From Pseudomonadota bacterium (GTDB taxonomy: Bacteria; Pseudomonadota; Alphaproteobacteria; Acetobacterales; Acetobacteraceae), in the NCBI GenBank assembly GCA_021829055.1, contig JAJZCS010000055.1:1-9614 (forward strand): a stretch of 9,614 nucleotides of DNA, given 5' to 3'. The notes beneath the pieces are model-generated. The model was not told where the DNA came from. It did not search any database and saw nothing but the letters and a program-made list of their open reading frames with translations. Below are positions 1 to 6,605 of this stretch, in pieces. The translations under genes and the position numbers were made by a program. Every line of letters begins with the position of its first letter. Position 1 is the stretch's first letter.

Positions 1-144
1 TGGGAGGCGAACAGCCGCCTACGATGGCACCGTATCACGCGCGCCGATGTAGTGTACGTGGCAATGCCCAGGCAAAATTCTTGAGGCTGACGAGTTCCAC
101 TCTCGCCACGGAGTAGGCGACCATAACGTCTTCGTGATAGACTG
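1..144. other. Left-edge stretch without a recognised gene
   Basis: This lies beyond the stop codon of the minus-strand SPFH gene. I recognise no coding sequence here on either strand. A short inverted repeat (AGGCG at 5-9, CGCCT at 16-20, six-base loop) could form a weak hairpin downstream of the SPFH gene, but no T tract follows it on the minus strand, so I do not call it a terminator. The window edge may cut off a neighbouring gene. Confidence 0.4.
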
Positions 145-1170
145 TTACCCTGCGGTCGGCACGGTCGGCGCAGGTGGAATCGGTCGAGACCCCGAAGCGC
201 TCGGCGGAGATGCCGTGGTATCCGAGGGGATAATTGCCCGGGTCGACGGCTCAGCGCGGACCATGCGCAACGCCGTGCCGACGATAGAGCCCACGTCGCC
301 TAGATTGGCGGGAACAATCAACGACGTTCCTTGCTTGGCTAAATTACCCCATTGGCCGATAAAGTCTTTGGCCAACTGCATCTGCAGCGCCGCCATCCCA
401 CCATCGGTCACGGCGGATTCTCCAATCCTCCGGATTGCCGTTGAGGTTGCGGCAGCGACCAGTTCGATTGCCTTGGCCTCGCCTTCGGCTCGCAACACTT
501 CCGCTTGTCGGCGACCGTCAGCAATATTGATTTCCTGTTGCCTTTGTCCTTCGGACGTATTGATCTGTTGCTGACGTTGCCCTTCAGAGCGCGCTATCAT
601 GGCCCTCTTTTCCCGCTCGGCCGTGATTTGCAGTTCCATGGCACGCAAGATCTCGGCTGGCGGTGTAACGTCCTTGATCTCGTAACGAAGAACCTTGATA
701 CCCCAATTTGTCGCGGCTTCATCGACCGAAGCAGCGACGGCGGTATTGAGTACCTGGCGCGACGACAGTGCCTGATCGAGATGAAGCTTGCCGATTTCCG
801 AGCGCATCGTCGTCTGTGCAAGCTGCATCGCCGCATTCATCGGGTTATTCGAACCGTACGCAGCCTTAACCGGATCGGTTATCTGCAAATATAAAAAACC
901 ATCGACCGTCAATGTCGTGTTGTCGAGTGAAATACATACCTGCGGGGGAACCTCCGTTGGAACCTCGCGAGTGTCGAAGCGAAAAGCAACTCGATCGATG
1001 AATGGGACAATGATGTTGAGGCCTGGACTAAGAGTCCGACTATACTTTCCGAGCCGTTCCACCACCCAAGCCTGTTGCTGCGGAACAATCCGCAACCCGG
1101 CCCGCATGACGGAAAGTGCGAAAAACAAAAGGAGAAAAAAAACGACTAGCGATGCAATGTACGACATCAT
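145..1170 (-). CDS. SPFH/band-7 (stomatin/paraslipin-like) membrane protein
   Basis: The 341-residue product is a membrane-anchored SPFH protein of the paraslipin/QmcA type. Such proteins oligomerise on the inner membrane and are linked to membrane microdomains and to control of membrane proteases. Residues 3-24 form one hydrophobic N-terminal segment. The SPFH domain follows, with the typical stretch VERLGKYSRTLSPGLN near residues 37-52, PFIDRV, and TLTVDGFLYLQITDP. After it comes a charged Gln/Glu/Arg-rich helix with 11-residue repeats (SEGQRQQQIN, SEGQRQQEIN, ADGRRQAEVLR) that should form a coiled coil, then a Pro/Ser/Thr-rich tail over roughly the last 25 residues. The gene starts at a double ATG (1170 or 1167) preceded by an AGGAAG ribosome-binding sequence. 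It lies 18 bp downstream of the nfeD-like gene. SPFH and NfeD proteins commonly act as partners, so co-transcription is likely. The exact subfamily (QmcA versus slipin 2) is not resolved. Confidence 0.9.
   Translation of the reverse strand: MMSYIASLVVFFLLLFFALSVMRAGLRIVPQQQAWVVERLGKYSRTLSPGLNIIVPFIDRVAFRFDTREVPTEVPPQVCISLDNTTLTVDGFLYLQITDPVKAAYGSNNPMNAAMQLAQTTMRSEIGKLHLDQALSSRQVLNTAVAASVDEAATNWGIKVLRYEIKDVTPPAEILRAMELQITAEREKRAMIARSEGQRQQQINTSEGQRQQEINIADGRRQAEVLRAEGEAKAIELVAAATSTAIRRIGESAVTDGGMAALQMQLAKDFIGQWGNLAKQGTSLIVPANLGDVGSIVGTALRMVRAEPSTRAIIPSDTTASPPSASGSRPIPPAPTVPTAG
494..592 (-). repeat. Three tandem 33-bp units within the SPFH coiled coil
   Basis: Three consecutive 33-base units (494-526, 527-559, 560-592) encode 11-residue repeats with the pattern S/A-E/D-G-x-R-Q-x-E/Q-x-x-x. 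The two right-hand units resemble each other most. An 11-residue period fits a right-handed or hendecad coiled coil, which is usual after SPFH domains. This is internal protein-repeat structure, not a mobile or CRISPR repeat. Confidence 0.7.
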
Positions 1171-1188
1171 GGGACTTCCTGGGTCGAT

Positions 1189-1629
1189 CTATAGATTGCG
1201 CGATGTTTGCGAAGACAGATGCAGAACATTACCATTTTTTCGAACGATTTGTGCGATACCCCCGATTTCGGGACGACTGTCGTCGTCTATGACCGCGTCC
1301 CATCGCGCGCCGCGATACGCAACGATAACACGATTGTGGCCTGGCGCAATCGCCGTGATGGTCACTTCCCTGCCAGCATCAAGATCCGACAGTCCTTTTT
1401 TTTGAAACAACCGGCGGCGCAGCACCCAGACTAGAACCAGACTAGCGAAGCACAACGCCAAAAATATTAGCAACAACGCTTCGTCCGGAACAAAAAAGCC
1501 GAGAACAAACGTAAGGAGGGCAACAGCGGCAACTGCCGCAAGGTAAAACGTGCCTGTGTGCAGTTCCACCAGACCAACCCACAGCGCGAGAACAAGAAAC
1601 ATCCAATTCACTTTAATATCATACCGCAT
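1189..1629 (-). CDS. NfeD-like membrane protein (short form)
   Basis: The 146-residue product matches the short NfeD (NfeD1b-like) architecture. A hydrophobic N-terminal half, residues about 9-70, holds two to three membrane segments ending in a basic RRR stop-transfer at 71-73. A soluble C-terminal domain (about 80-135) has the small beta-barrel (OB-fold) look, with REVTITAIAP, GARWDAV and GGIAQIVRKNGNVLHL. Short NfeD proteins accompany SPFH proteins and are thought to modulate their assembly; the SPFH gene follows 18 bp downstream on the same strand. I chose the first ATG (1629). No strong ribosome-binding site is visible there, and an internal Met at residue 10, just before the first membrane segment, is a plausible alternative start. 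A run of eight A on the coding strand (1396-1403) falls in the Gln-Lys-Lys segment after the membrane region. Confidence 0.85.
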   Translation of the reverse strand: MRYDIKVNWMFLVLALWVGLVELHTGTFYLAAVAAVALLTFVLGFFVPDEALLLIFLALCFASLVLVWVLRRRLFQKKGLSDLDAGREVTITAIAPGHNRVIVAYRGARWDAVIDDDSRPEIGGIAQIVRKNGNVLHLSSQTSRNL

Positions 1630-1652
1630 TCTACAGCACTAAGCCAGCATGT

Positions 1653-1686
1653 GGAGAGAGCCGATCTCTCCCAAGGGTCGGCCCTT
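1653..1686 (-). terminator. Tandem hairpins between mutM and nfeD
   Basis: Two perfect inverted repeats lie side by side in the 67-bp gap after the mutM stop. One is GGAGAGA/TCTCTCC (1653-1659 with 1665-1671, five-base loop). The other is AAGGG/CCCTT (1673-1677 with 1682-1686, four-base loop). On the minus strand they directly follow mutM. Neither has a clean T tract, so they may attenuate transcription, stabilise RNA ends or be a short intergenic repeat rather than a true Rho-independent terminator. Confidence 0.4.
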
Positions 1687-1696
1687 TCCGTCAACC

Positions 1697-2524
1697 CTAA
1701 TTCTGGGTTCTCGGACAGAAATAACTCGCGCGACCCGACTGCACGATGCGCATAATCCCCGGGCAAAACTGTAGCCCTGGGCAACGATCACAAGGTTGCC
1801 CTGCACGATCGTAGACGCTCCACACACGTTGAAAATAGCCGAGTTCACCGGACGGCTGGACGTAATCGCGCAAACTCGACCCACCAGCCGCAATTGCGTC
1901 CATGAGGACCTCTTTTATCGCAAAAACAAGCCGCGCGATGCGAGACGCGCCCAAGGCGCCGGCCCGTCGGCGCGGGCTGATCCGAGCACGAAACAGGGCT
2001 TCACTCGCGTAGATATTGCCGATCCCGGCCACAACCGCCTGATCAAGGAGGGCCAGTTTGATGGGTCTGACCTTCCCGGCCAGCCCCCGTGCAAGGCAGA
2101 CTTGATCAAATCCCGACTCCAGCGGCTCCGGTCCTAAACCCGCGATCAGCCGATGGCTGTCTTCATGCCGGCTCTCAACTAGATCAAGGGTCCCGAATCG
2201 ACGCGGGTCAATAAAGCCAACACAACAACCGTCATCCATTGTGACCGTGAGATGCTGATGACAAACAGCATCCTGATCTATCGTAACACGGCCAGACATG
2301 CCGAGGTGAACGAGCACTGATACGCCGACATCCAGTCTGATGAAGATATATTTGCCGCGTCGGCGGAACCCGACTACTCGCGCACCGCTGAGTACCGACG
2401 CAAAATGCTCCGGAACCCGCCAGCGCAAATCGCGTCGGGTAAGACTCACGTCCGTGATCCGCAGACCGGTGAGCCTGGCAGCCAGCCCACGCATCACAGT
2501 CTCGACTTCAGGGAGTTCCGGCAT
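1697..2524 (-). CDS. mutM: Formamidopyrimidine-DNA glycosylase (Fpg/MutM)
   Basis: The product is a 275-residue bifunctional DNA glycosylase/AP lyase that removes 8-oxoguanine and formamidopyrimidines in base-excision repair. The start is fixed by the obligatory N-terminus MPELPEVET: after Met removal, Pro2 is the catalytic nucleophile and Glu3 the acid. An in-frame upstream start at 2581 would bury Pro2 and overlap ubiE, so it is rejected. Other family marks are Lys58 in RRRGKYIFIRL, HLGMSGRV with the base-wedging Met, DPRRFG, the helix-two-turn-helix GIGNIYASEALF and the beta-hairpin Arg265 in QSGRASYF. The C-terminal zinc finger is odd. Cysteines occur at 245, 248, 254 and 270, but the position that normally holds the last ligand (CPRCQ) is Thr273 (CPRTQ). 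No good ribosome-binding site precedes the ATG. The gene diverges from ubiE and leads the minus-strand run into nfeD. Confidence 0.96.
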   Translation of the reverse strand: MPELPEVETVMRGLAARLTGLRITDVSLTRRDLRWRVPEHFASVLSGARVVGFRRRGKYIFIRLDVGVSVLVHLGMSGRVTIDQDAVCHQHLTVTMDDGCCVGFIDPRRFGTLDLVESRHEDSHRLIAGLGPEPLESGFDQVCLARGLAGKVRPIKLALLDQAVVAGIGNIYASEALFRARISPRRRAGALGASRIARLVFAIKEVLMDAIAAGGSSLRDYVQPSGELGYFQRVWSVYDRAGQPCDRCPGLQFCPGIMRIVQSGRASYFCPRTQN

Positions 2525-2552
2525 CAGGCGAAAGAGGCTATAGCGTTCCTCC
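2525..2552. promoter_or_regulatory. 28-bp divergent mutM/ubiE start region with TATA-like palindrome
   Basis: Only 28 bp separate the mutM and ubiE start codons. A perfect 8-bp palindrome, GCTATAGC (2537-2544), lies near the centre. It yields a -10-like TAnnnT hexamer on each strand: TAGCGT at 2541-2546 on plus and TAGCCT at 2540-2535 on minus. Such symmetry is the hallmark of bacterial bidirectional promoters with a shared -10. No convincing -35 was seen. AGAGG (2533-2537) lies 15 bases before the ubiE ATG, farther than usual. The promoter assignment is inference. Confidence 0.3.
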
Positions 2553-3311
2553 ATGAGCGACAACCCCGCCTCCACGACCAAAACCGTCGATTTTGGCTTT
2601 ACACGCGTCCAGCCGGAACTAAAGCGTCAACGCGTACGCGACGTTTTTGACAGCGTGGCGCGAAGTTATGACCTAATGAACGACGCCATGTCACTGGGTA
2701 TCCACCGCCTGTGGAAGCGCGATTTCGTTTCAGGATTAAATCCCGCCCCTAACCGCACCTTACTCGACCTTGCGGGTGGCACCGGCGATATTAGCATTCT
2801 TTGGCGCCGACAAGGTGGCGGGCCAGCGATTCTGGCAGATGTTAATGAGGAGATGCTGCGCGTCGGCCGGAAGCGCGCCGAAAAACGCGGTTTTTTCAGT
2901 GGAATCGATTGGATCGTTGCAGACGCCGAAGCACTACCACTGCCGGACCGTACGGTAGATATGATCTCGATGGCGTTTGGTTTGCGAAATTGTACAAACA
3001 AGGATCTCGTTCTGACAGAAGCGTACCGAGTTCTGAAGCCTGGCGGGCGCTTCTTCTGCCTCGAGTTCTCGAAGCTGCAGATAGCCGTGCTTGCTCCCCT
3101 CTATGATGCATGGTCTTTTGGAGTTCTGCCGCAGCTTGGTGCAGCCATTGCTGGTGATCGTGATAGCTATCGTTATCTGGCGGAAAGCATACGTATGTTT
3201 CCGGATCAGAAAAAACTAACAAGTATGATGCGTTACGCAGGCTTTGAACGTGTCGTGTGGCGTAACCTTTCGGGTGGAATAGTGGCAATTCATTCTGGAT
3301 GGCGCCTGTGA
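2553..3311 (+). CDS. ubiE: Ubiquinone/menaquinone C-methyltransferase UbiE
   Basis: The 252-residue SAM-dependent C-methyltransferase methylates the 2-polyprenyl-6-methoxy-benzoquinol intermediate of ubiquinone synthesis, and demethylmenaquinol where menaquinone is made. The family opening is clear: FGFTRV, then RVRDVFDSVARSYDLMNDAMSLG at about 27-49, and IHRLWKRDFV. The SAM-binding motif LLDLAGGTGDI is at 70-80, followed by DVNEEML, DAEALPLPD, SMAFGLRNCTN and EAYRVLKPGGRFFCLEFSK. The standard ending GGIVAIHSGWRL shows that the protein is full length. It heads the plus-strand operon ubiE-coaBC-dut, and its last 13 bases overlap coaBC in another frame. Many alphaproteobacteria carry ubiB directly after ubiE; here it is missing. 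Start choice is good because the N-terminus matches the family and lies just after the divergent mutM start. Confidence 0.96.
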   Translation: MSDNPASTTKTVDFGFTRVQPELKRQRVRDVFDSVARSYDLMNDAMSLGIHRLWKRDFVSGLNPAPNRTLLDLAGGTGDISILWRRQGGGPAILADVNEEMLRVGRKRAEKRGFFSGIDWIVADAEALPLPDRTVDMISMAFGLRNCTNKDLVLTEAYRVLKPGGRFFCLEFSKLQIAVLAPLYDAWSFGVLPQLGAAIAGDRDSYRYLAESIRMFPDQKKLTSMMRYAGFERVVWRNLSGGIVAIHSGWRL

Positions 3312-4519
3312 CCTCTCTTGCTGGTAAACGCGTTCTGTTGATAATCACGGGGGGAATCGCGGCTTACAAGGCCCTTGAGTTGATTCGACTGCTTCGCCAA
3401 TCTGACTGTGCAGTCCGTGCCGTAATTACGGCCGCCGGGATGAAATTCGTTACCCCGTTATCTGTCCAAGCGCTTTGCGAGGATCGAGTATACACGGATA
3501 TGTTCTCGCTAACTGATGAAAGTGAGATGGGACACATCCAACTCTCTCGGAGCGCTGATCTAATCGTTGTGGTTCCCGCTTCGGCAGATATTGTTGCCAA
3601 AATGGCAGCGGGGATTGCCGATGACCTCGCAACAACGCTGCTACTTGCCACTGACAAGCCTGTGTTGGTGGCTCCCGCTATGAACGTACGAATGTGGCAG
3701 CATCCCTCCACCGTTTCCAACATGGACACGATCATTCGGCGCGGCATTATAGGTGTCCCTCCCGACGAAGGTCCAATGGCATGTGGGGAATTCGGTCCCG
3801 GCCGTTTAGCAGCGCCGGAGCGTATCCTCGGCGCAATTGACCGAATACTAAAGGCGGGTCAGGATTTAGTGGGACGTCGTGCGATTGTCACCAGCGGACC
3901 AACCCATGAAACGATCGATCCCGTGCGCTATCTCGCGAACCGTAGTTCCGGACGACAGGGTCATGCGATCGCCGCAGCACTGGCCGCGCACGGAGCCAAG
4001 GTAACGCTGATTTCCGGCCCCGTCAGCCTCGCAGACCCTCAAGGCGTCACCACCACTCATGTTGAATCTGCGGAGGAAATGCGCGACGCTGTTCAAGCCG
4101 CCTTACCGGCAGATGTAGCCGTCTTCTGCGCCGCGGTCGCTGACTGGCGGGTTAAACCGTCCAAGACGAAAATTAAAAAATCCGCCGTGTCGCCAACCCT
4201 TACTTTTATCGAGAATCCGGATATCTTATTGGAAGTTGCTCATGCGGAGAAAAATCGGCCAAATCTAGTAATCGGATTTGCTGCTGAAACAGAATTGCTT
4301 GCGGAGCACGCAGCCGCCAAACGTGTCCGCAAAGGCTGCGACTGGTTGCTGGCCAATGACGTGGCCCCCGGCTCCGACACAATGGGGGGCTCGGAAAACG
4401 AGATCTTACTTCTTACCGAGGAAGGTTCGGAAATGTGGCCCCGAACCACCAAAGAAGCGATTGCGGAACGCCTCGTCGAGCGTATCGTCCGGTTTTTTAT
4501 CCGGAGGGCTTGCTCATGA
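3299..4519 (+). CDS. coaBC: Bifunctional phosphopantothenoylcysteine decarboxylase / phosphopantothenate-cysteine ligase
   Basis: The 406-residue fusion enzyme (Dfp) performs two consecutive steps of coenzyme A synthesis: CTP-dependent coupling of cysteine to 4'-phosphopantothenate (CoaB), then FMN-dependent decarboxylation (CoaC). The CoaC half (about 1-190) begins KRVLLIITGGIAAYK. It has the active His79 in GHIQLSR, the PAMN motif at 126-129 and the redox Cys162 in ACGEFGPGR. The CoaB half (about 190-402) has VTSGPTHETIDPVRYLANRSSG, AAVADWR ending at 284, the KIKK lysines at 291-294 and ENPDIL. All key residues are present. The ATG overlaps the 3' end of ubiE by 13 bp and no clear ribosome-binding site is seen, so translational coupling is likely. 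The stop overlaps the dut start as ATGA. Six consecutive G occur near the 5' end (about 3349-3354). Confidence 0.96.
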   Translation: MAPVTSLAGKRVLLIITGGIAAYKALELIRLLRQSDCAVRAVITAAGMKFVTPLSVQALCEDRVYTDMFSLTDESEMGHIQLSRSADLIVVVPASADIVAKMAAGIADDLATTLLLATDKPVLVAPAMNVRMWQHPSTVSNMDTIIRRGIIGVPPDEGPMACGEFGPGRLAAPERILGAIDRILKAGQDLVGRRAIVTSGPTHETIDPVRYLANRSSGRQGHAIAAALAAHGAKVTLISGPVSLADPQGVTTTHVESAEEMRDAVQAALPADVAVFCAAVADWRVKPSKTKIKKSAVSPTLTFIENPDILLEVAHAEKNRPNLVIGFAAETELLAEHAAAKRVRKGCDWLLANDVAPGSDTMGGSENEILLLTEEGSEMWPRTTKEAIAERLVERIVRFFIRRACS

Positions 4520-4995
4520 CGATCGCCGTTGCCGTCAAGCGGTTGCCGCACGGAGCCGACTTACCACTGCCAGACTATGCAACGATTGGCGCTGCCGGTA
4601 TCGACCTTCTGGCGGCCGTCAGTACCGACACCGAAGTCGCGCCTGGAGCAAGGGCACTAATCCCAACGGGCATCGCAATAGCCTTGCCAACAAATTTCGA
4701 ATTACAAATTCGGCCGCGGTCTGGTCTTGCCCTGAAGTACGGACTCATAATTGCCAATAGCCCCGGCACAATCGACGCTGATTATCGCGGCGAGATTAAG
4801 ATCATTGTGCTCAACGCAAGCACTGAAGGCTTCGTCATCACCCGCGGTATGCGCGTTGCCCAAGCGGTCCTAGCGCCCGTCTTACGCATCGCCTGGCATG
4901 AAACTGAAGATCTGGACTTCACCTGCCGAGGTTCCGGCGGATTCGGCAGCACGGGCCTCAACGAAAGATCGCCGGACTCTTCGGTGGAAAGCTAA
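4516..4995 (+). CDS. dut: Deoxyuridine 5'-triphosphate nucleotidohydrolase (dUTPase)
   Basis: The 159-residue trimeric dUTPase hydrolyses dUTP to dUMP and pyrophosphate. It keeps uracil out of DNA and supplies the thymidylate precursor. All five family motifs are seen: AGIDLLA (27-33), RPRSGLA (66-72), GTIDADYRGEI (84-94, with the catalytic-water Asp), RVAQAVLAP (113-121) and the C-terminal RGSGGFGSTG (138-147), which closes over the nucleotide. The start at 4516 is chosen over an in-frame ATG at 4435 because GGAGGG (4503-4508) lies seven bases upstream and the four-base ATGA overlap with the coaBC stop is typical of coupling. The N-terminus also matches family length. Pairing of coaBC and dut is widespread in proteobacteria. 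A short Ser/Glu-rich tail follows motif 5. Confidence 0.96.
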   Translation: MTIAVAVKRLPHGADLPLPDYATIGAAGIDLLAAVSTDTEVAPGARALIPTGIAIALPTNFELQIRPRSGLALKYGLIIANSPGTIDADYRGEIKIIVLNASTEGFVITRGMRVAQAVLAPVLRIAWHETEDLDFTCRGSGGFGSTGLNERSPDSSVES

Positions 4996-5040
4996 TCGTT
5001 TCATTTATTGGCGCGAACAGGGAGGCACAACAGGCGGACC

Positions 5041-5061
5041 AAGAAAGCGGCCTTCTTTTTT
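5041..5061 (+). terminator. Weak Rho-independent terminator after dut
   Basis: AAGAA (5041-5045) pairs with TTCTT (5053-5057), with one mismatch, an inner G-C pair and a short GC-rich loop. The second arm runs into six T (5056-5061). It sits 45 bp after the dut stop and plausibly ends the ubiE-coaBC-dut transcript. The stem is AT-rich and short. Confidence 0.5.
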
Positions 5062-5082
5062 ATTGTGATTGTCTGCGATGCC

Positions 5083-5096
5083 GTGCAGGCATGCAC
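5083..5096. repeat. Small palindromic hairpin between dut and IS fragment
   Basis: GTGCA (5083-5087) and TGCAC (5092-5096) form a perfect five-base stem with a four-base loop. No T tract follows. It has no assigned role and could be chance. Confidence 0.3.
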
Positions 5097-5187
5097 ACGA
5101 TGGTAGCGCGCGCGACCGGAAAGGATTCGTGAAGCGGCTTGTAATTAGGGGCGGACATAGGTAGCTGAGAAAGGCTATTGGTGTCAG

Positions 5188-5514
5188 ATGGTTATGGTGC
5201 GTCGACGCGGCAAGCTTTCGGTGGGTATTCAGCGAGCTTTGATTGTCCAGTTTGTGGCCGGCGTTCCGGCGCGCACGGCGGCCGAACTGGTGGGGGTCAA
5301 CCGCAACACCGCGATCATCTGTTTTCACAAGCTGCGCGAGGTCATCGCCGCCAAATTGGTCGAGGACACGCCGTTTCCTGCCGGTGAAGCCGCGGTCGAT
5401 GAGAGCTGTTTCGGTGGCGTCCGCAAAGGCAAGCGGGGCCGAGGAGCGGCGGGCAAGGTGCCGGTCGGTGAAACGCGAATGTTGACAATCATGGCTGCAT
5501 ATGAAGGTCAGTAA
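5188..5514 (+). pseudogene. Truncated IS1595-family transposase (N-terminal fragment)
   Basis: The open frame gives 108 residues, whereas IS1595-family transposases are usually over 200. The first ~93 residues look like the family N-terminus: a basic start (RRRGKLSVG), a helix-turn-helix stretch (ARTAAELVGVNRNTAI, about 29-44), HKLREVIAAKL, and the first DDE segment AAVDESCFGGVRKGKRGRGAAGKVPV, which normally reads DES-Tyr-FGG. After codon 93 (about 5467) likeness stops, and a 15-residue unrelated tail ends at a chance stop. The rest of the catalytic core is absent, so this is a non-functional remnant. ATG at 5188 or 5194 is possible. The GGGGCGGACATA stretch near 5149 may belong to the left end of the element, but no matching right end was found. 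It follows the dut operon and marks a break in gene order. Confidence 0.75.
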
Positions 5515-5517
5515 TTC

Positions 5518-5963
5518 GGACCTTACCTGTTGCGATTGCACCGTCGCAAAGCGGGCGCATAGGCCCATAAATCCAAGCGCGGAGAGACCAGGGTCTGCTA
5601 CGCGCCGCACATATTGATACGGCCCATCTCCCGCGCTACGCAGCCCGACCCTGGAGTGGGAAGTCCGGTTGCATTGCCACCTAATCGGGCCATACTAACC
5701 TGCGCGCTCGTCGCCAATGGCGTGGAAACAAATGCCGAATCGCCGACACGCCGAGGATGCCACGACGTAAATCAGAGGCAACACCCACCCGGTACGACCG
5801 AACAGGTTCGCCAAAGTACAACTTTATGGATCAATAAGGCATGTTCTGATCGTGGCCCATCGCTCATTCGCACCGCTTGTCGTTAAATGGCGGCAAGGTT
5901 CTGGATCGCCGGCACGCAAACGGGCATAAGCAACGCGGAAACGAACAAGGACGCCCGATAGCG
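5518..5963. other. Gene-free stretch with inverted repeats
   Basis: I find no recognisable coding sequence or RNA gene over about 450 bases; open frames on both strands have no family likeness. Inverted repeats are present. TTGCGA/TCGCAA (5530-5535, 5544-5549) is perfect. CCAGGGTC/GACCCTGG (5588-5595, 5647-5654) is perfect. GCGCGGAGA pairs with TCTCCCGCGC with a one-base bulge (5577-5585, 5627-5636). The last two interleave and cannot nest, so both could form together only as a pseudoknot. The stretch begins just after the transposase remnant and may be the other side of an insertion or deletion scar. The sixA promoter should lie near its right end, but I cannot point to it. Confidence 0.5.
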
Positions 5964-6470
5964 ATGCATCACTTGCTGCTGATGCGCCATGCCAAGGCAG
6001 AACGCGCGAAGGATGACCAGTCCGATCATGGTCGCGGGTTGGCCCAATCTGGCGTGGCCGCCGCTAAGCGCCTCCGACACAAACTAAAGATGCTCAGCAT
6101 CGAGCCCGATGTGGTTCTGGTGTCATCGGCAAGGCGCACACGTGAAACCTTAGCTTGTATACTGAGCGCGCACATGGCCCCACGTGTCGACGTTCTTGAG
6201 TCCCTGTACATGGCTCCCGCATCGCGTATCATCAAGCTGCTGCATGAGCTTCGTGAAACGGCGAACAGCGTCCTAGTCGTCGGGCATAACCCGGGAATCG
6301 GAGAATTGGCAGCGCAGTTGGCTACGGCAGACTCCGAATCGCATGCGGCGCATCAGCTGACCGAAGGCTTCCCAACCGCGCGAGTGGCGGATTTCCTCGT
6401 GCTGACTCCATGGCGGCAGCTCCACCCCAATGGGGTTCGACTGCAACGACTGATTGATCCGAACGACTGA
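5964..6470 (+). CDS. SixA-like phosphohistidine phosphatase (histidine phosphatase family)
   Basis: The 168-residue product belongs to the histidine phosphatase (phosphoglycerate-mutase-like) superfamily, SixA branch. Members remove phosphate from phosphohistidine on signalling or phosphotransfer proteins. The catalytic RH motif is at the very N-terminus (LLLMRHAKAE, Arg8-His9). The phosphate-pocket stretch SSARRTRET and the second catalytic His108 in VVGHNPG follow at expected spacing. Length fits the compact SixA form. ATG at 5964 was chosen because the beta-strand carrying RH should begin within a few residues of the start, and AAGGA (5947-5951) lies upstream; an in-frame TTG at 5877 would add about 29 unlikely residues. 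Its substrate here is unknown, and no histidine kinase or HPt gene is adjacent. gltA follows after 135 bp. Confidence 0.85.
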   Translation: MHHLLLMRHAKAERAKDDQSDHGRGLAQSGVAAAKRLRHKLKMLSIEPDVVLVSSARRTRETLACILSAHMAPRVDVLESLYMAPASRIIKLLHELRETANSVLVVGHNPGIGELAAQLATADSESHAAHQLTEGFPTARVADFLVLTPWRQLHPNGVRLQRLIDPND

Positions 6471-6605
6471 TCGAGCAGGGGATTCCGTTTTATGTTGCAG
6501 GTGCGAAGGTTGCGCCACAGGTTGATACAAGCCTATCGTGTGTGCTGAACAATTAATTTCCACAATGGCCAGATTGGCGTACGGATCGAATGAGGGAATC
6601 AAGCC

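Noticed and set aside
494..592. Tandem 33-bp units as a possible CRISPR-like or satellite array
   Set aside because: They are contiguous, diverged, in frame and explained by 11-residue coiled-coil repeats of the SPFH protein.
788..1405. 205-codon open frame on the plus strand
   Set aside because: It lies opposite the SPFH and NfeD genes, both of which have clear family features in their own frames.
2525..2581. Upstream in-frame start for mutM
   Set aside because: It would put extra residues before the catalytic Pro2, which must be N-terminal, and would overlap ubiE.
2896..3348. 150-codon minus-strand frame
   Set aside because: It is antisense to ubiE and the start of coaBC, and its sequence has no recognisable feature.
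5005..5610. 201-codon open frame on the minus strand
   Set aside because: It runs antisense through the transposase remnant and the dut terminator region, shows no family motif or sensible domain pattern, and looks like a GC-driven chance frame.
5877..5963. TTG start giving a 197-residue SixA-like protein
   Set aside because: It adds about 29 residues before the N-terminal RH motif, which in this family begins almost at the start of the protein.
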